A stretch of 64,000 nucleotides of DNA from Thalassospira povalilytica (lineage in GTDB: Bacteria > Pseudomonadota > Alphaproteobacteria > Rhodospirillales > Thalassospiraceae), in contig NZ_PGTS01000001.1 of NCBI RefSeq assembly GCF_002844235.1, positions 620,001 through 684,000 on the forward strand, written 5' to 3'. Under the pieces are notes generated by a model. The model had not been told where the DNA came from. It worked only from the letters and a program-made list of their open reading frames with translations, and ran no database searches. The position numbers were made by a program, and so were the translations under genes. How positions within the stretch are numbered: the first letter of the stretch is position 1; each line of letters starts with the position of its first letter. Below, piece after piece: positions 34,847 to 43,980 of the stretch.

Positions 34847-34879
34847 ATGCGTTACCGGCAAATCAGACCGGCAACGCAT
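34847..34879 (-). other. Intercistronic hairpin after the TAXI binding-protein gene
   Basis: ATGCGTTACCGG (34847-34858) pairs with CCGGCAACGCAT (34868-34879) in 11 of 12 positions, with a 9-base loop. It lies after the binding-protein stop and before the hydrolase start, without a T run. It probably stabilises the upstream mRNA. Confidence 0.65.
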
Positions 34880-34891
34880 GATAGATCGCGG

Positions 34892-35866
34892 TTATTTGCC
34901 GACCGGAATGCCGGCTTCTTCAAAATATTTGATCGCGCCCGGGTGATAGGGCATCAGGTTTTTCGGGGCCATCTTTTCTGGTTGGGCACGGGCAAAGGCA
35001 CCAAAGGTTGCCTTAAGCGCATCGCGTCCTTCGGCGATAGCCTTGGTCAATTTGTAAACCAGATCGTCGCTGACATCTGCGTTGGTCATCAGAACCCAGG
35101 GGATCTGCATCAGGTTGACGTCATAGTTCTGAAGGCCATTGATCTTTTCGTTCTGTTTCATCGAAACGATATCGCCGGCGGGCAAAAAGCCCTTGAACAG
35201 TGACGTGCCGATCACGGAATTATCCAGCGAGATATAGCAAAGACCGCCACGGTCCTGAAGTTTCACGCTGGCCTGCTGACCGGCACCGGCATTCAGGCTG
35301 ACAAGTGCGATATCCACCAGACCGTCACCAAGGGCGTTGATCCCGGCAACAAAATTGGCAACCGGAACCATCTGGAAATCTTCGTATTTCAGGCCGGCAT
35401 TGGCAAGGCCACCCATGATGTAATAGGGGATGATGGTCGATGACGTATATTCCGAGGCAATGCGAAGCTCGGATGCCCGATTTTTAAGGTCATCAACCGA
35501 TTTAAGGTTGAGATCACAAGGCGCCATCAGGCCGGTGGTCAGCGGGAACATCGTTCCGACCAGACGCATATTGCCATTGGCGCGGTCATAGTTGCCCGTC
35601 CCGGAATAGGCATATTCCGCTTCGACACCGTTGGAGAAACCGAAATCAACCTCGCCCGAATTGATCAGCGGCAGATACCCGACCAGCGGCTGGGTCCGCG
35701 CGATGATGCCCGCATCATTGGCGACTTTGGCAACGGCCTGACCGGAATTATAGGCAAGTGATCCTTGTGCGCCGGTGGCGACCGTGACGACCTGGGCGGA
35801 TGCGGCACTTGCACTGATTGCAAGGCCAATCAGCCCGGCAGACAATGCCTTGGTGAGTTTGTTCAT
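34892..35866 (-). CDS. TAXI-family TRAP transporter solute-binding protein
   Basis: The 324-residue protein has a Sec signal peptide ending near ASAQVVTV and the TAXI-type fold (VATGAQGSLAYNSGQAVAKV; LVGTMFPLTTG). TAXI proteins are periplasmic binding proteins that work with fused TRAP permeases. It is separated by 2 bases from the fused permease gene upstream. The operon context (GalBCD and LigI) suggests a dicarboxylated aromatic intermediate such as PDC; this is inference. An upstream in-frame extension is disfavoured by the GGAGGAAACTGAAA site before 35866. Confidence 0.92.
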   Translation of the reverse strand: MNKLTKALSAGLIGLAISASAASAQVVTVATGAQGSLAYNSGQAVAKVANDAGIIARTQPLVGYLPLINSGEVDFGFSNGVEAEYAYSGTGNYDRANGNMRLVGTMFPLTTGLMAPCDLNLKSVDDLKNRASELRIASEYTSSTIIPYYIMGGLANAGLKYEDFQMVPVANFVAGINALGDGLVDIALVSLNAGAGQQASVKLQDRGGLCYISLDNSVIGTSLFKGFLPAGDIVSMKQNEKINGLQNYDVNLMQIPWVLMTNADVSDDLVYKLTKAIAEGRDALKATFGAFARAQPEKMAPKNLMPYHPGAIKYFEEAGIPVGK

Positions 35867-35868
35867 TT

Positions 35869-37788
35869 TCAGTTTCCTCCTGATTTCACTTCGTTCTTTT
35901 GGTGTGTTCCCTGAAACCGCAGGCCGACAGCCAGCAAAATGGCTGCGATTGCGGCGATGATGTGAAGTTGAATGCTGAATGCGGCGGGCAGGAAGCCCAG
36001 CGGCAAGGCGGCAAAGCCAAGAATGGTAAAGGCGATGCGCAACATCGGCCCAAGACCACGCGACCAATACCCGACAATCCCGGCGGTTACGGCAATCACC
36101 CCGATGATCGCAAGACCAAGGTTAAGGGCAATATCGATCCAGCTTCCCTGCATCAGAATTGCCGGGGTTTCGACAAAGATGAAGGGCAGGATAAAGGCCG
36201 CCCAGCCAATGCGCATGGACGCAATCCCGGTGGCAAGCGGATCATCCTCGGTGATTGTTGCCGCGGCAAAGGCGGCAAGGGCAACCGGCGGGGTAATCAT
36301 CGACATCATCCCGAAATACAGGATGAACAGATGTGCCGCGATCGGATCAATCCCGGCTTCGACCAGGGATGGTGCAACCAGTGCAGCCAACAGGACATAA
36401 ACGCCCGATGTCGGCATGCCCATGCCAAGGATCACACAAATCACCGCTGATACGGCAAGCAGCAAGAAGGCGTTTGATCCAACCGCATCGACCAGAACCA
36501 GTGTCAGGGCAAAGCCAAGCCCGGTGATGTTGAGAATACCGATCACGAACCCGGCCGCCGCCACCACAAGGATCAGGTCAACCATCCCGGTTCCGGTTTC
36601 AACAAAGGTCCGGCCCAGCATTCGGGGTGTCAGTCGATATCCGCGATACCCGCGCACGAAACCGACAATAACAATTGCAACCGCCGCCATAAGTGCGGAA
36701 TCTTCGGGATCCATCCGCCACCAGAACAGGGCAGCCAGAAGGACAGCAAACGGGATGATAAAGTGCCAGCCTTCTTTCAGAACCTCGCGAACCGTCATGG
36801 TGTCCGTATCGGCAGGCTGAATATTATCGCGTCCGGCAATCAGATCGACCTGGGTGAAGACGCTCAGATAATAAAGGATGGCTGGAATAAGGGCGGCGCC
36901 GGCGACCGTGAAATAGGAAATATCAAGGAACTCGGCCATCAAAAAGGCCGCCGCCCCCATGATTGGCGGGGTAAGCTGCCCGCCGGTTGACGCCACGGCT
37001 TCAATCGCACCGGCATCGCGTTTGGTATAGCCGCCGCGCTGCATCAGCGGGATGGTCACCACCCCGGTGGTGACGACGTTCGATACCGCACTGCCCGAAA
37101 TCGATCCGAACAATGCCGACCCGACAACAGAGATTTTGGCACTGCCACCCCGTGATCGACCGGTGGCCGCCATGGCAAGATCGGTAAAGAAGTTCCCACC
37201 CCCCGCAGCAAACAGCAATTTGCCAAAAAAGACGAACAGCATGACGATGATCGTGCCGACCGCAAGAGGGGTGGAAAACACCGCATTCGGGTCAAAGCCG
37301 ATATACTGGACCATCCGTTCAATGGTCAGCGCCTTGCCGATCAACTGACCGGGCACCTTGTCGGCGAACAGTGAATAGACCATGAAAACAAGGACGATGG
37401 CAAAAAGCATCCAGCCGGTCCGCCGACGGATCCCTTCGACCACGCCAAGCGTTACCACAGCACCAATCAGGGTAATCTGCCAGGGACGATAAGCCTGTTC
37501 TTGCAGCAGCCAGACAAAATCAAGTGCTGCATACATCAGAACCGCAAATATGATCGCGGCAACCGTGCCGTGGAACCAGCCGATGGTTTGCTTTTCCTCG
37601 CCGCGGAAATTGAACTTCAGATAGGCGATGGTCAAAGCCATGCCGAGCTGGAAGGCCATATATTGTTGTGGCAAGACAGCAAAGCCCAAGCGGATCGGTG
37701 CTTCAAGATTCCAAAGAATACAGGCAACCACCATGCTTGATGCCAGCACGGTAATCAGATGATTGCGCAGGGATGCCGAATTGATCAT
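35869..37788 (-). CDS. Fused TRAP transporter permease (4TM/12TM)
   Basis: The 639-residue membrane protein fuses the small and large TRAP permease parts, as is usual for TAXI systems. The large domain shows GSALFGSISGSAVSNVVTTGV and STGGQLTPPIMGAAAF. It uses an ion gradient to import a carboxylate. Its ATG at 37788 lies inside an ATGA overlap with a preceding 45-residue ORF, which fits coupled translation; its own ribosome site is only a G-rich run. Confidence 0.93.
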   Translation of the reverse strand: MINSASLRNHLITVLASSMVVACILWNLEAPIRLGFAVLPQQYMAFQLGMALTIAYLKFNFRGEEKQTIGWFHGTVAAIIFAVLMYAALDFVWLLQEQAYRPWQITLIGAVVTLGVVEGIRRRTGWMLFAIVLVFMVYSLFADKVPGQLIGKALTIERMVQYIGFDPNAVFSTPLAVGTIIVMLFVFFGKLLFAAGGGNFFTDLAMAATGRSRGGSAKISVVGSALFGSISGSAVSNVVTTGVVTIPLMQRGGYTKRDAGAIEAVASTGGQLTPPIMGAAAFLMAEFLDISYFTVAGAALIPAILYYLSVFTQVDLIAGRDNIQPADTDTMTVREVLKEGWHFIIPFAVLLAALFWWRMDPEDSALMAAVAIVIVGFVRGYRGYRLTPRMLGRTFVETGTGMVDLILVVAAAGFVIGILNITGLGFALTLVLVDAVGSNAFLLLAVSAVICVILGMGMPTSGVYVLLAALVAPSLVEAGIDPIAAHLFILYFGMMSMITPPVALAAFAAATITEDDPLATGIASMRIGWAAFILPFIFVETPAILMQGSWIDIALNLGLAIIGVIAVTAGIVGYWSRGLGPMLRIAFTILGFAALPLGFLPAAFSIQLHIIAAIAAILLAVGLRFQGTHQKNEVKSGGN

Positions 37789-37922
37789 GGCCGTGCCCCC
37801 GTTTTTGCGCATATCGGCACGGCCCCGGCATGATGCGGGATCAAAAGGCAATGGATCGTCGCCAGACGCGCATCGGAAAACAATGCGCTGGTGTGTTTTG
37901 CCACACGCGGGTTCCGCGTCAT
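37785..37922 (-). CDS. Small ORF (45 residues) coupled to the TRAP permease
   Basis: An ATG at 37922 follows the strong site GGAGGAAGCCC and opens a 45-residue frame, starting MTRNPRVAKHTSALF, that ends in TGA overlapping the permease ATG by 4 bases (ATGA). It has no transmembrane helix or known motif that I can see. It fills most of the 200-base gap after galD. It may be a leader or coupling ORF rather than a functional protein; protein-level proof is absent. Confidence 0.45.
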   Translation of the reverse strand: MTRNPRVAKHTSALFSDARLATIHCLLIPHHAGAVPICAKTGARP

Positions 37923-37988
37923 GGGCTTCCTCCTACTTCCTTGTTTGTTCTTGTTATTATTGTTTTTGTTTTCGGCGGGGCATCGTCA

Positions 37989-39065
37989 TCAATCGATGAA
38001 AACGGTCCCGTCAAACAGTTTGCGTGCCGTGCGCAGCAGGCCAGCCTTTTCGACCGCACCGTCTTTGGTCTTTTCGATGATCACGCTCATTTCGCCGGAC
38101 GGATGTTCGACCGAAATCGTGCTGAGATCGGCGATATTGCCAACAGCAACGCTTGCGGCCGGTGATCCCGGCAGCAGACAGGCCGTTGCCACACTGACCG
38201 CGCCCAATACCCCGATCGAGGCATGGCAACGATGCGGGATGAAGGTCCGTGTGGAAATGGCACCGCCATTTTGGGCGGGCGAAACCATGGTCATTTTGGG
38301 AACGGATGCGTCGCTGACATCGCCAAGATTCATCAACGGCCCGCATTTCAGGCGGATGCTTTCAAGTTTGGCGCGAAGGGCAGAATTGCCTTCCAGGTCT
38401 TCCCGGCTTTCTTGCCCGGAAATGCCCATGTCGGACGCACGCAGGACAACAACCGGCATGCCGTTATCGATCATGGTGACGGGAACGCCGTCGATCACAT
38501 CAACTTCGTTTCCGGTCGGAAGCAACGCACCACAGGTCGTTCCGGCAGTGTCACTGAACAAAAGCGGGATCGGTGCAGATGTGCCGGGAACGCCGTCAAT
38601 GCGGGCGTCCCCGCCATAAACCGCTTTGCCATTTGGCGTTTCGATGGTTGCGGTTGCCGTCTGTCCGGTGTTTTCCATGAAGATGGAAACTTTGGTTTGC
38701 CCGGATGTGGCCGCAACCAGTCCCCGTTCAATGGCAAACGGCCCAACCCCGGCAAGGATATTGCCGCAATTCTGTTGATCGGTCACAACGGCGCGATCAA
38801 CGAAAACTTGCAAGAACAGATAATCGACATCAATGCCCGGGCGATCGGATTTTTTGACAATGGCAACTTTCGATGTCAGGGGATCTGCCCCCCCCATCCC
38901 GTCAATTTGTTTGGCATCGGGCGATCCCATGACACGCAGCAAAACCGCGTCGCGTTCTGCAATGTCATTTGGCAAATCTTCTGCCAGGAAATAGCCGCCC
39001 TTTGACGTGCCGCCACGCATCCACATGCAGCGGATGCCGCCGGTTTGCTTGATCCCCCTAGACAT
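37989..39065 (-). CDS. galD: 4-oxalomesaconate tautomerase (GalD, PrpF family)
   Basis: The 358-residue protein is a PrpF-fold isomerase: [14 protein letters not shown] at the start, [15 protein letters not shown], the Cys in [14 protein letters not shown] and [11 protein letters not shown] late. GalD of Pseudomonas putida interconverts keto and enol forms of 4-oxalomesaconate. It overlaps the aldolase gene upstream by 8 bases. Methylitaconate isomerase is a related alternative, but the operon favours GalD. Confidence 0.9.
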   Translation of the reverse strand: MSRGIKQTGGIRCMWMRGGTSKGGYFLAEDLPNDIAERDAVLLRVMGSPDAKQIDGMGGADPLTSKVAIVKKSDRPGIDVDYLFLQVFVDRAVVTDQQNCGNILAGVGPFAIERGLVAATSGQTKVSIFMENTGQTATATIETPNGKAVYGGDARIDGVPGTSAPIPLLFSDTAGTTCGALLPTGNEVDVIDGVPVTMIDNGMPVVVLRASDMGISGQESREDLEGNSALRAKLESIRLKCGPLMNLGDVSDASVPKMTMVSPAQNGGAISTRTFIPHRCHASIGVLGAVSVATACLLPGSPAASVAVGNIADLSTISVEHPSGEMSVIIEKTKDGAVEKAGLLRTARKLFDGTVFID

Positions 39066-39732
39066 ATTTCAGGCCTTTTTCAGCCAGACGCGGGCGCATG
39101 TCATAAATATCCAGACCCAATTCCCCGGCCATCAGGCGGGCACGTGTCTTGGCTTCTTTTTCTTCGCGTGCGATCGACTGTTTCAGGACATTTTCCGCAT
39201 TGGCATTGGGGACGACGCAAACACCGTCATCATCGGCCACAATGACATCGCCGGGATTTACCAGGGCACCAGCAATCGTCACCGGCACATTGACCGAACC
39301 AACCGTTTCCTTGACCGTGCCCTGTGCCGAAACAGCCTTGGACCAGACCGGGAATTTGATTTCGGTAAGATCAAGCACATCACGTACACCGGCCTCGATG
39401 ATCAGGCCGCGGACCTTGCGATGCATCAGCGACCGGGCAAGAAGTTCACCAAAATACCCGGCATCACAGGGCGAGGTCGGCGATACGACCAGAATGTCGC
39501 CTTCCTGACACTGTTCAACCGCAACATGGATCATCCAGTTATCGGCCGGTGCGATGGAAACCGTTGCGGCATTTCCGGCAATGCGTGCGCCCGGATAGAT
39601 CGGGCGCATATGCGACTGCAAAAGCCCGGTCCGGCCCTGTGCTTCGTGAACGGTGGCAACACCACATTTACCCAGACCGTCCACAATCGAAAGATCGGTA
39701 CGGGTAATATTCTGCACAACGACGCCACCCAT
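39058..39732 (-). CDS. galC: 4-carboxy-4-hydroxy-2-oxoadipate aldolase (LigK/GalC, RraA fold)
   Basis: The 224-residue protein has the RraA-type class II aldolase fold with [24 protein letters not shown]-type motif, including the Arg-Asp pair in AGVRD that binds substrate and metal, and [15 protein letters not shown]. It splits the C7 hydroxy acid to pyruvate and oxaloacetate and can decarboxylate oxaloacetate. Its ATG overlaps the GalB stop in TAATG. Confidence 0.92.
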   Translation of the reverse strand: MGGVVVQNITRTDLSIVDGLGKCGVATVHEAQGRTGLLQSHMRPIYPGARIAGNAATVSIAPADNWMIHVAVEQCQEGDILVVSPTSPCDAGYFGELLARSLMHRKVRGLIIEAGVRDVLDLTEIKFPVWSKAVSAQGTVKETVGSVNVPVTIAGALVNPGDVIVADDDGVCVVPNANAENVLKQSIAREEKEAKTRARLMAGELGLDIYDMRPRLAEKGLKYV

Positions 39733-40469
39733 TACAGTTCATCCACGGTGCGCGGATAGACCGACTGGAAACCTTCGGCATATCTGGCGTTACGACCACC
39801 GGCCTGACCGCCCGAATTGCGGCGGAAATGGTTGCCGCGGTTCTCAGCAACATTTTCATAATAGTGCCAAAGATGTTCCTGGCCTTCCATGCACTGGATC
39901 GCCGCCCATTTCTGATCCCAGACATCGGTGATATCGAGGAAATGGTCAGGCTTCCATTCCATCTGTTCGGTCTGGTGGGGTTCAAACAGATAAAGCTGCG
40001 GCGCACCCAGAACCTTTTCACCCGGGTTGTGGCCCCAGGCCTGTGCGATCATGCGGCATTCAATCGCCACACGCGTCGCATAGGAATGGTCGGTATTGTA
40101 ATTGTCGACAAAGCTGTGGCTCAGCATGAATTTCGGCTGAACAGCACGAATGGTGTCGACCAGTTCGAATTTCTGATCACGGGAAAGTTCAAGCGGGTAA
40201 TCACCGACATCCATGAACTTGATGTCATGAACGTTAAGCGCCTTGGCAGCGTTTTCGGCTTCCTTGCGACGTTCGGTTTTGACCCGCTCCATCGTGCAGC
40301 CTTCCTGCTTCCACAGCTTCGCGGATTCACCGCGTTCGCCATAAGAAAGGCAAACGACCGTGACGTCGTAACCTTTCTTGGCATGCAGCGCGATCGCGCC
40401 GCCGCAGCGCCAGACAAAATCCGCAGAATGCGCACTGATGACCAGTGCGGTCGGTTTGGTGGTGGTCAC
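39732..40469 (-). CDS. galB: 4-oxalomesaconate hydratase (GalB, PIG-L family)
   Basis: The 245-residue protein belongs to the PIG-L fold and has the zinc motif AHSADFVWR (His14, Asp17) with later His residues in [17 protein letters not shown]. putida GalB, also a PIG-L protein, hydrates 4-oxalomesaconate and is not a deacetylase; the operon context supports that function here. It is the first gene of the galBCD-TRAP-ligI operon and is divergent from a LysR gene. Confidence 0.92.
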   Translation of the reverse strand: MTTTKPTALVISAHSADFVWRCGGAIALHAKKGYDVTVVCLSYGERGESAKLWKQEGCTMERVKTERRKEAENAAKALNVHDIKFMDVGDYPLELSRDQKFELVDTIRAVQPKFMLSHSFVDNYNTDHSYATRVAIECRMIAQAWGHNPGEKVLGAPQLYLFEPHQTEQMEWKPDHFLDITDVWDQKWAAIQCMEGQEHLWHYYENVAENRGNHFRRNSGGQAGGRNARYAEGFQSVYPRTVDEL

Positions 40470-40605
40470 GTTTCTGACTCCCTAGCTTGGTTTGGTTTTG
40501 TGAAATCATGCTAGGTGCCAAGCCGCGTCAGGTGAAATAGAACCAATGGTATTTGCTATAAGTTCTTTCTATAATGTGTGCGCGATCACAGGGAGAACGT
40601 CCTTA

Positions 40606-41829
40606 ATGAGCCTGCAAAATCCGAACCTTAAACATCTGCGTGCCTGTCTTGCAGTGGCCCGCCGTCAAAGCATCAGTGCCGCTGCCGAAGACGTTTACAT
40701 GTCCCAGCCTGCCGTGACGCAGGCAGTGGCAAAAGTCGAACGTCTTCTGGGGGTGGAACTGTTTGATCGCAGGCCCGAAGGCGTGTTTGTGACCGAACCG
40801 GGAAAGATATTTGTTCGCCGTGTTGAACGTTTGCAGGATTACCTTGTGCAGGCGACCGCCGAGATCATGCGCATCGGGCGGCGCAATCGCGGTCATCAGG
40901 TCAAATTGCATCAACTGGTCACCGGCGTGCAATTGCGCGCATTGATTGCCATTTCCGAGGCGGGCAGTTTCAGTCTGGCGGCACGCAATGTCGGTGTGTC
41001 GCAGCCATCCTTGCACCGGGCGGCGCGCGAACTTGAACAGCTTTGTGCCGTGCCGCTGTTTGAAAAGGCCAGTACCGGCATCCTTTTGACCAAACAGGCC
41101 GAAACATTCGTGATGTTTGCCAAACTGGCACTGGTCGAACTGGGGCAGGCCGAAGACGAAATTGCATCCTGGAAGGGCGGGCGTGGTGGCCGCATCGTGA
41201 TTGGCAGCATGCCGCTGGCGCGCAGTGCGATCCTGCCCAACGCGATCAATGCCATCATGGAAGAATTCCCCGATACCCGATTGCGGGTGGTCGACGGACC
41301 TTATCAGGATTTGTTATTCGGGTTGCGGCACGGTGATATTGATCTTCTGATCGGTGCCCTGCGCGATCCGGTGCCGGTCGATGATGTGGTTCAGCACAAA
41401 TTGTTTGATGATCCATTGGCAATTGTCGGGCGAGTTCATCATCCGTTGCTTCGCCAGAAAAAGCTGACACCTGCCGATCTTGCTGCGTATGGCTGGGCGG
41501 TGCCGCTACGGGGGGCTCCGACCCGGGATTATTTCGAAACCATGTTCCCGGTTGATGGTGGACTGCGCCCGCAAAGCATCGTTGAAACCGGGTCATTGAT
41601 CCTGATCCGGCGGATGCTGTCAACCAGTGACAAGCTGACCATCATTTCGCGCCATCAGATCATGCAGGAAGAAAAATACGGTGAACTGACCATGTTGCCG
41701 ATTGATCTTCCTGATACCGAACGTCCAATCGGGCTTACAGTGCGCAAAGGCTGGTCGCCAACATCGATACAGCAAAACCTGATAGAGCGACTGGAAGCGA
41801 TCAGCGAAAACATTGCTACTTTGTGGTAG
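40606..41829 (+). CDS. LysR-family regulator with two tandem HTH domains
   Basis: The 407-residue protein is about 100 residues longer than a normal LysR protein because it has two complete winged HTH domains. The first is near residues 8-67 (SISAAAEDVYMSQPAVTQAV) and the second near 107-165 (SFSLAARNVGVSQPSLHRAA). A single effector-binding domain follows (about 195-400). Start at 40606 is preferred, with GGGAGAACG upstream. It is divergent from galB, so it probably controls the galBCD-TRAP-ligI operon, like GalR. A CTATAA-N7-CTATAA repeat lies in the shared intergenic region. Confidence 0.92.
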   Translation: MSLQNPNLKHLRACLAVARRQSISAAAEDVYMSQPAVTQAVAKVERLLGVELFDRRPEGVFVTEPGKIFVRRVERLQDYLVQATAEIMRIGRRNRGHQVKLHQLVTGVQLRALIAISEAGSFSLAARNVGVSQPSLHRAARELEQLCAVPLFEKASTGILLTKQAETFVMFAKLALVELGQAEDEIASWKGGRGGRIVIGSMPLARSAILPNAINAIMEEFPDTRLRVVDGPYQDLLFGLRHGDIDLLIGALRDPVPVDDVVQHKLFDDPLAIVGRVHHPLLRQKKLTPADLAAYGWAVPLRGAPTRDYFETMFPVDGGLRPQSIVETGSLILIRRMLSTSDKLTIISRHQIMQEEKYGELTMLPIDLPDTERPIGLTVRKGWSPTSIQQNLIERLEAISENIATLW

Positions 41830-41994
41830 GCACACCTGATCCGGAAAACGGACCTATTTGCATTTTGAATGCCGATTTCGGGCAATCAATTTTCCCTGAC
41901 AGCCACGAAATGATAGCAGTGAGGCAATGACTTCACATCTGCCGCCTTATGGCGGCCCATCACAACAAAAAATCAGATCGGGAACTTCAAGAAC

Positions 41995-42888
41995 ATGACA
42001 GTCACCATCAATACCATCGCCTTTCTGGGGTTCGGCGAAGCTGCACAGGCCTTTGTAAAAGGTTGGGGCCATGACATCGTGCCGGTCACACGGGCTTTTG
42101 ACATCAAGACAACAAGTGCCGATACCGCCATCCGCGAAGCCAAGAATGCCGATTATGTCGCTGTCGGTGTCACCGGTGCAGTCAGTGGCCAGGTCGCCCT
42201 TTCGGGCGCGGAACTTGTTTTCTCGCTGGTGACGGCGGATCAGGCAGCAACGGTTGCCCGTGACGCCGCGGCATCGATTGAACCGGGGGCGTTTTTCTTT
42301 GATTGCAATTCATGTGCGCCGGGCACCAAGCGCCGCAATGCCGAACTGATCGAAGCAGCAGGCGCGAAATATGTTGATATGGCGGTGATGGCGCCGGTTT
42401 ATCCGAAATTGCACAAAACCCCGATCCTGCTAAGCGGTCCGCATGCCGAGGCGGCAAAACCGGTTCTGGAATCTCTTGGCATGGAGCCGGGTATTGCCGG
42501 TGACACCGTCGGGGCCGGATCGGCGATCAAGATGGTGCGATCCGTGATGATGAAAGGGCTCGAAGCACTGTTTGCCGAATGTGTCCTGGCCGGGCGTCGT
42601 GCCGGTGTTGATGAAACCGTGCTGGCATCCCTTGATAAAACCTATCCGGGTTTCGACTTCATGGAAAAGGCCGCCTATATGCTTGAACGGTCCATGACGC
42701 ATGGCATTCGTCGAGCAGCCGAAATGGAAGAAGTCGCACTAACGGTCGAGGAACTTGGCCTTAATAACGGTATGGCCAAGGCCACTGTCGATTGGCAGCG
42801 AACCATTGGTGAATTGAAGCTTGATGCCGGGGATCTTGGCTATCGCGAACGGGCCGACATGATCCTTGAGGCGATGGCAAAGAAGTAA
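41995..42888 (+). CDS. NAD(P)-dependent oxidoreductase (6PGDH/HIBADH type with DUF1932)
   Basis: The 297-residue protein has an N-terminal nucleotide-binding motif FLGFGEAAQAF and conserved FDCNSCAPGTK and GSAIKMVRSVMMKG segments, as in 3-hydroxyisobutyrate dehydrogenase relatives, plus a DUF1932-like C-terminal domain. Context suggests oxidation of an aromatic ring-cleavage product or hydroxy acid in the PDC route, where Gfo/Idh LigC normally acts. That is a hypothesis. It converges on the dioxygenase gene with a terminator between them. Confidence 0.85.
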   Translation: MTVTINTIAFLGFGEAAQAFVKGWGHDIVPVTRAFDIKTTSADTAIREAKNADYVAVGVTGAVSGQVALSGAELVFSLVTADQAATVARDAAASIEPGAFFFDCNSCAPGTKRRNAELIEAAGAKYVDMAVMAPVYPKLHKTPILLSGPHAEAAKPVLESLGMEPGIAGDTVGAGSAIKMVRSVMMKGLEALFAECVLAGRRAGVDETVLASLDKTYPGFDFMEKAAYMLERSMTHGIRRAAEMEEVALTVEELGLNNGMAKATVDWQRTIGELKLDAGDLGYRERADMILEAMAKK

Positions 42889-42916
42889 ATCCGTTCTGAG
42901 TTTGACCGGAAATGTA

Positions 42917-42942
42917 AAAGGCAGGGTTCGCACCCTGCCTTT
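42917..42942. terminator. Bidirectional terminator between oxidoreductase and dioxygenase genes
   Basis: An 11-bp stem AAAGGCAGGGT / ACCCTGCCTTT with a 4-base TCGC loop lies between two convergent stops. A-rich and T-rich flanks fit termination on both strands. Confidence 0.85.
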
Positions 42943-42977
42943 GCCGTATCTGGATGAAGCTTGCAGATCACAAATGA

Positions 42978-43940
42978 TTACTCTGAGGCGTTCGGCACCG
43001 GCGGGGTGCCATGGGTATGGAAGGATGGAATGGTTTTCAGTCCCCATGCCTGACCCTTTTTGCGGTCGCTTTCGGTCCAGGTGACGGTTTCCCAATCGGG
43101 TTGCAGGATCAAACGCGCGCCGGCGTTGCAAACCTCGACCCGGTTGCCGGCCGGTTCATAGACATACAGGAAGAACGTGCCCTGAACGGCGTGCTTGTGC
43201 GGGCCTGTTTCGATGAAAACATTGTTTTCAAGGAAGATGTCGGCCGCGCGCAGCACGTCCTCGCGCTGATCAAGTGCATAGGTCACATGGTGGAAACGGC
43301 CCGGCGTGCCGGTCGCATCCTTGGTATAGGCAATGTCGTATGTCTTGTTATTGACGGTGAACCAGCACCCGGCAAGCACGCCGCTATCAAGCATGATCTG
43401 TTCGGTGACGCGTGATCCCAGTGCCTTTTGCATGAAGTCACGAATGGCTTCGACATTGGTGGCCAAAAGGTTCAGGTGGTCAATACGGCGCACGGCAACA
43501 CCACGGCCGTGATAACGCTGCGCGATATTTTTAAGAGCCGGCTTTTCTGAATCCGGGGCCTGGTATTTGACCGTGTCGTAATAAAGTTCAAACACATGGC
43601 CATCCGGATCGGTAAAGCGATACGCCCGTCCATGGCTCATGTCGCCATCGACCCAGCCAATGCCGCATCCCATTTCCTCGATCACTTTGACGCGGCGCAT
43701 CAGGGCTGCTTCGGAACTTGCGCGATAGCCGATATGGCCGACGCCGGTGGTGTCGGATTTGGTCAGTTTCAGGCTGTGGAACTCGTAATCGTCCCAGGCG
43801 CGCAGATAGACAGAATTTTCATCACGGCCGCTTTCGGTCAGACCATAAACATTGACGAAGAAATCCAGGCTTTCTTCGAATTTGTTGGTCAGCAACTCGA
43901 CATGACCGAGATGGGCAACATCAAAACAGGGTTCAGACAT
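42978..43940 (-). CDS. Type I extradiol ring-cleavage dioxygenase (VOC, catechol 2,3-dioxygenase-like)
   Basis: The 320-residue two-domain vicinal-oxygen-chelate protein has the iron ligands His155 (RIDHLNL), His218 (RFHHVTYALD) and Glu268 (GNRVEVCN), and Tyr258 in the position of the catalytic tyrosine of catechol 2,3-dioxygenase. It cleaves a catechol next to the hydroxyls in the cytoplasm. It is the last gene of an operon with a DctPQM TRAP transporter (40 bases after dctM), so the transported acid is probably the catechol substrate or its precursor. The exact substrate is unknown. Confidence 0.9.
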   Translation of the reverse strand: MSEPCFDVAHLGHVELLTNKFEESLDFFVNVYGLTESGRDENSVYLRAWDDYEFHSLKLTKSDTTGVGHIGYRASSEAALMRRVKVIEEMGCGIGWVDGDMSHGRAYRFTDPDGHVFELYYDTVKYQAPDSEKPALKNIAQRYHGRGVAVRRIDHLNLLATNVEAIRDFMQKALGSRVTEQIMLDSGVLAGCWFTVNNKTYDIAYTKDATGTPGRFHHVTYALDQREDVLRAADIFLENNVFIETGPHKHAVQGTFFLYVYEPAGNRVEVCNAGARLILQPDWETVTWTESDRKKGQAWGLKTIPSFHTHGTPPVPNASE

Positions 43941-43980
43941 GTCCGTTTCCTTTCAGTATGGGCGTTATCGGATCGCGGCG

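Noticed and set aside
33808-34881. A 357-residue plus-strand frame across LigI and dienelactone hydrolase genes
   Set aside because: It spans two confident minus-strand genes and their gap; no motifs or start signal.
39732-40469. PIG-L protein as a sugar deacetylase
   Set aside because: The AHSAD motif variant and the operon with GalC, GalD and LigI match the hydratase GalB better.
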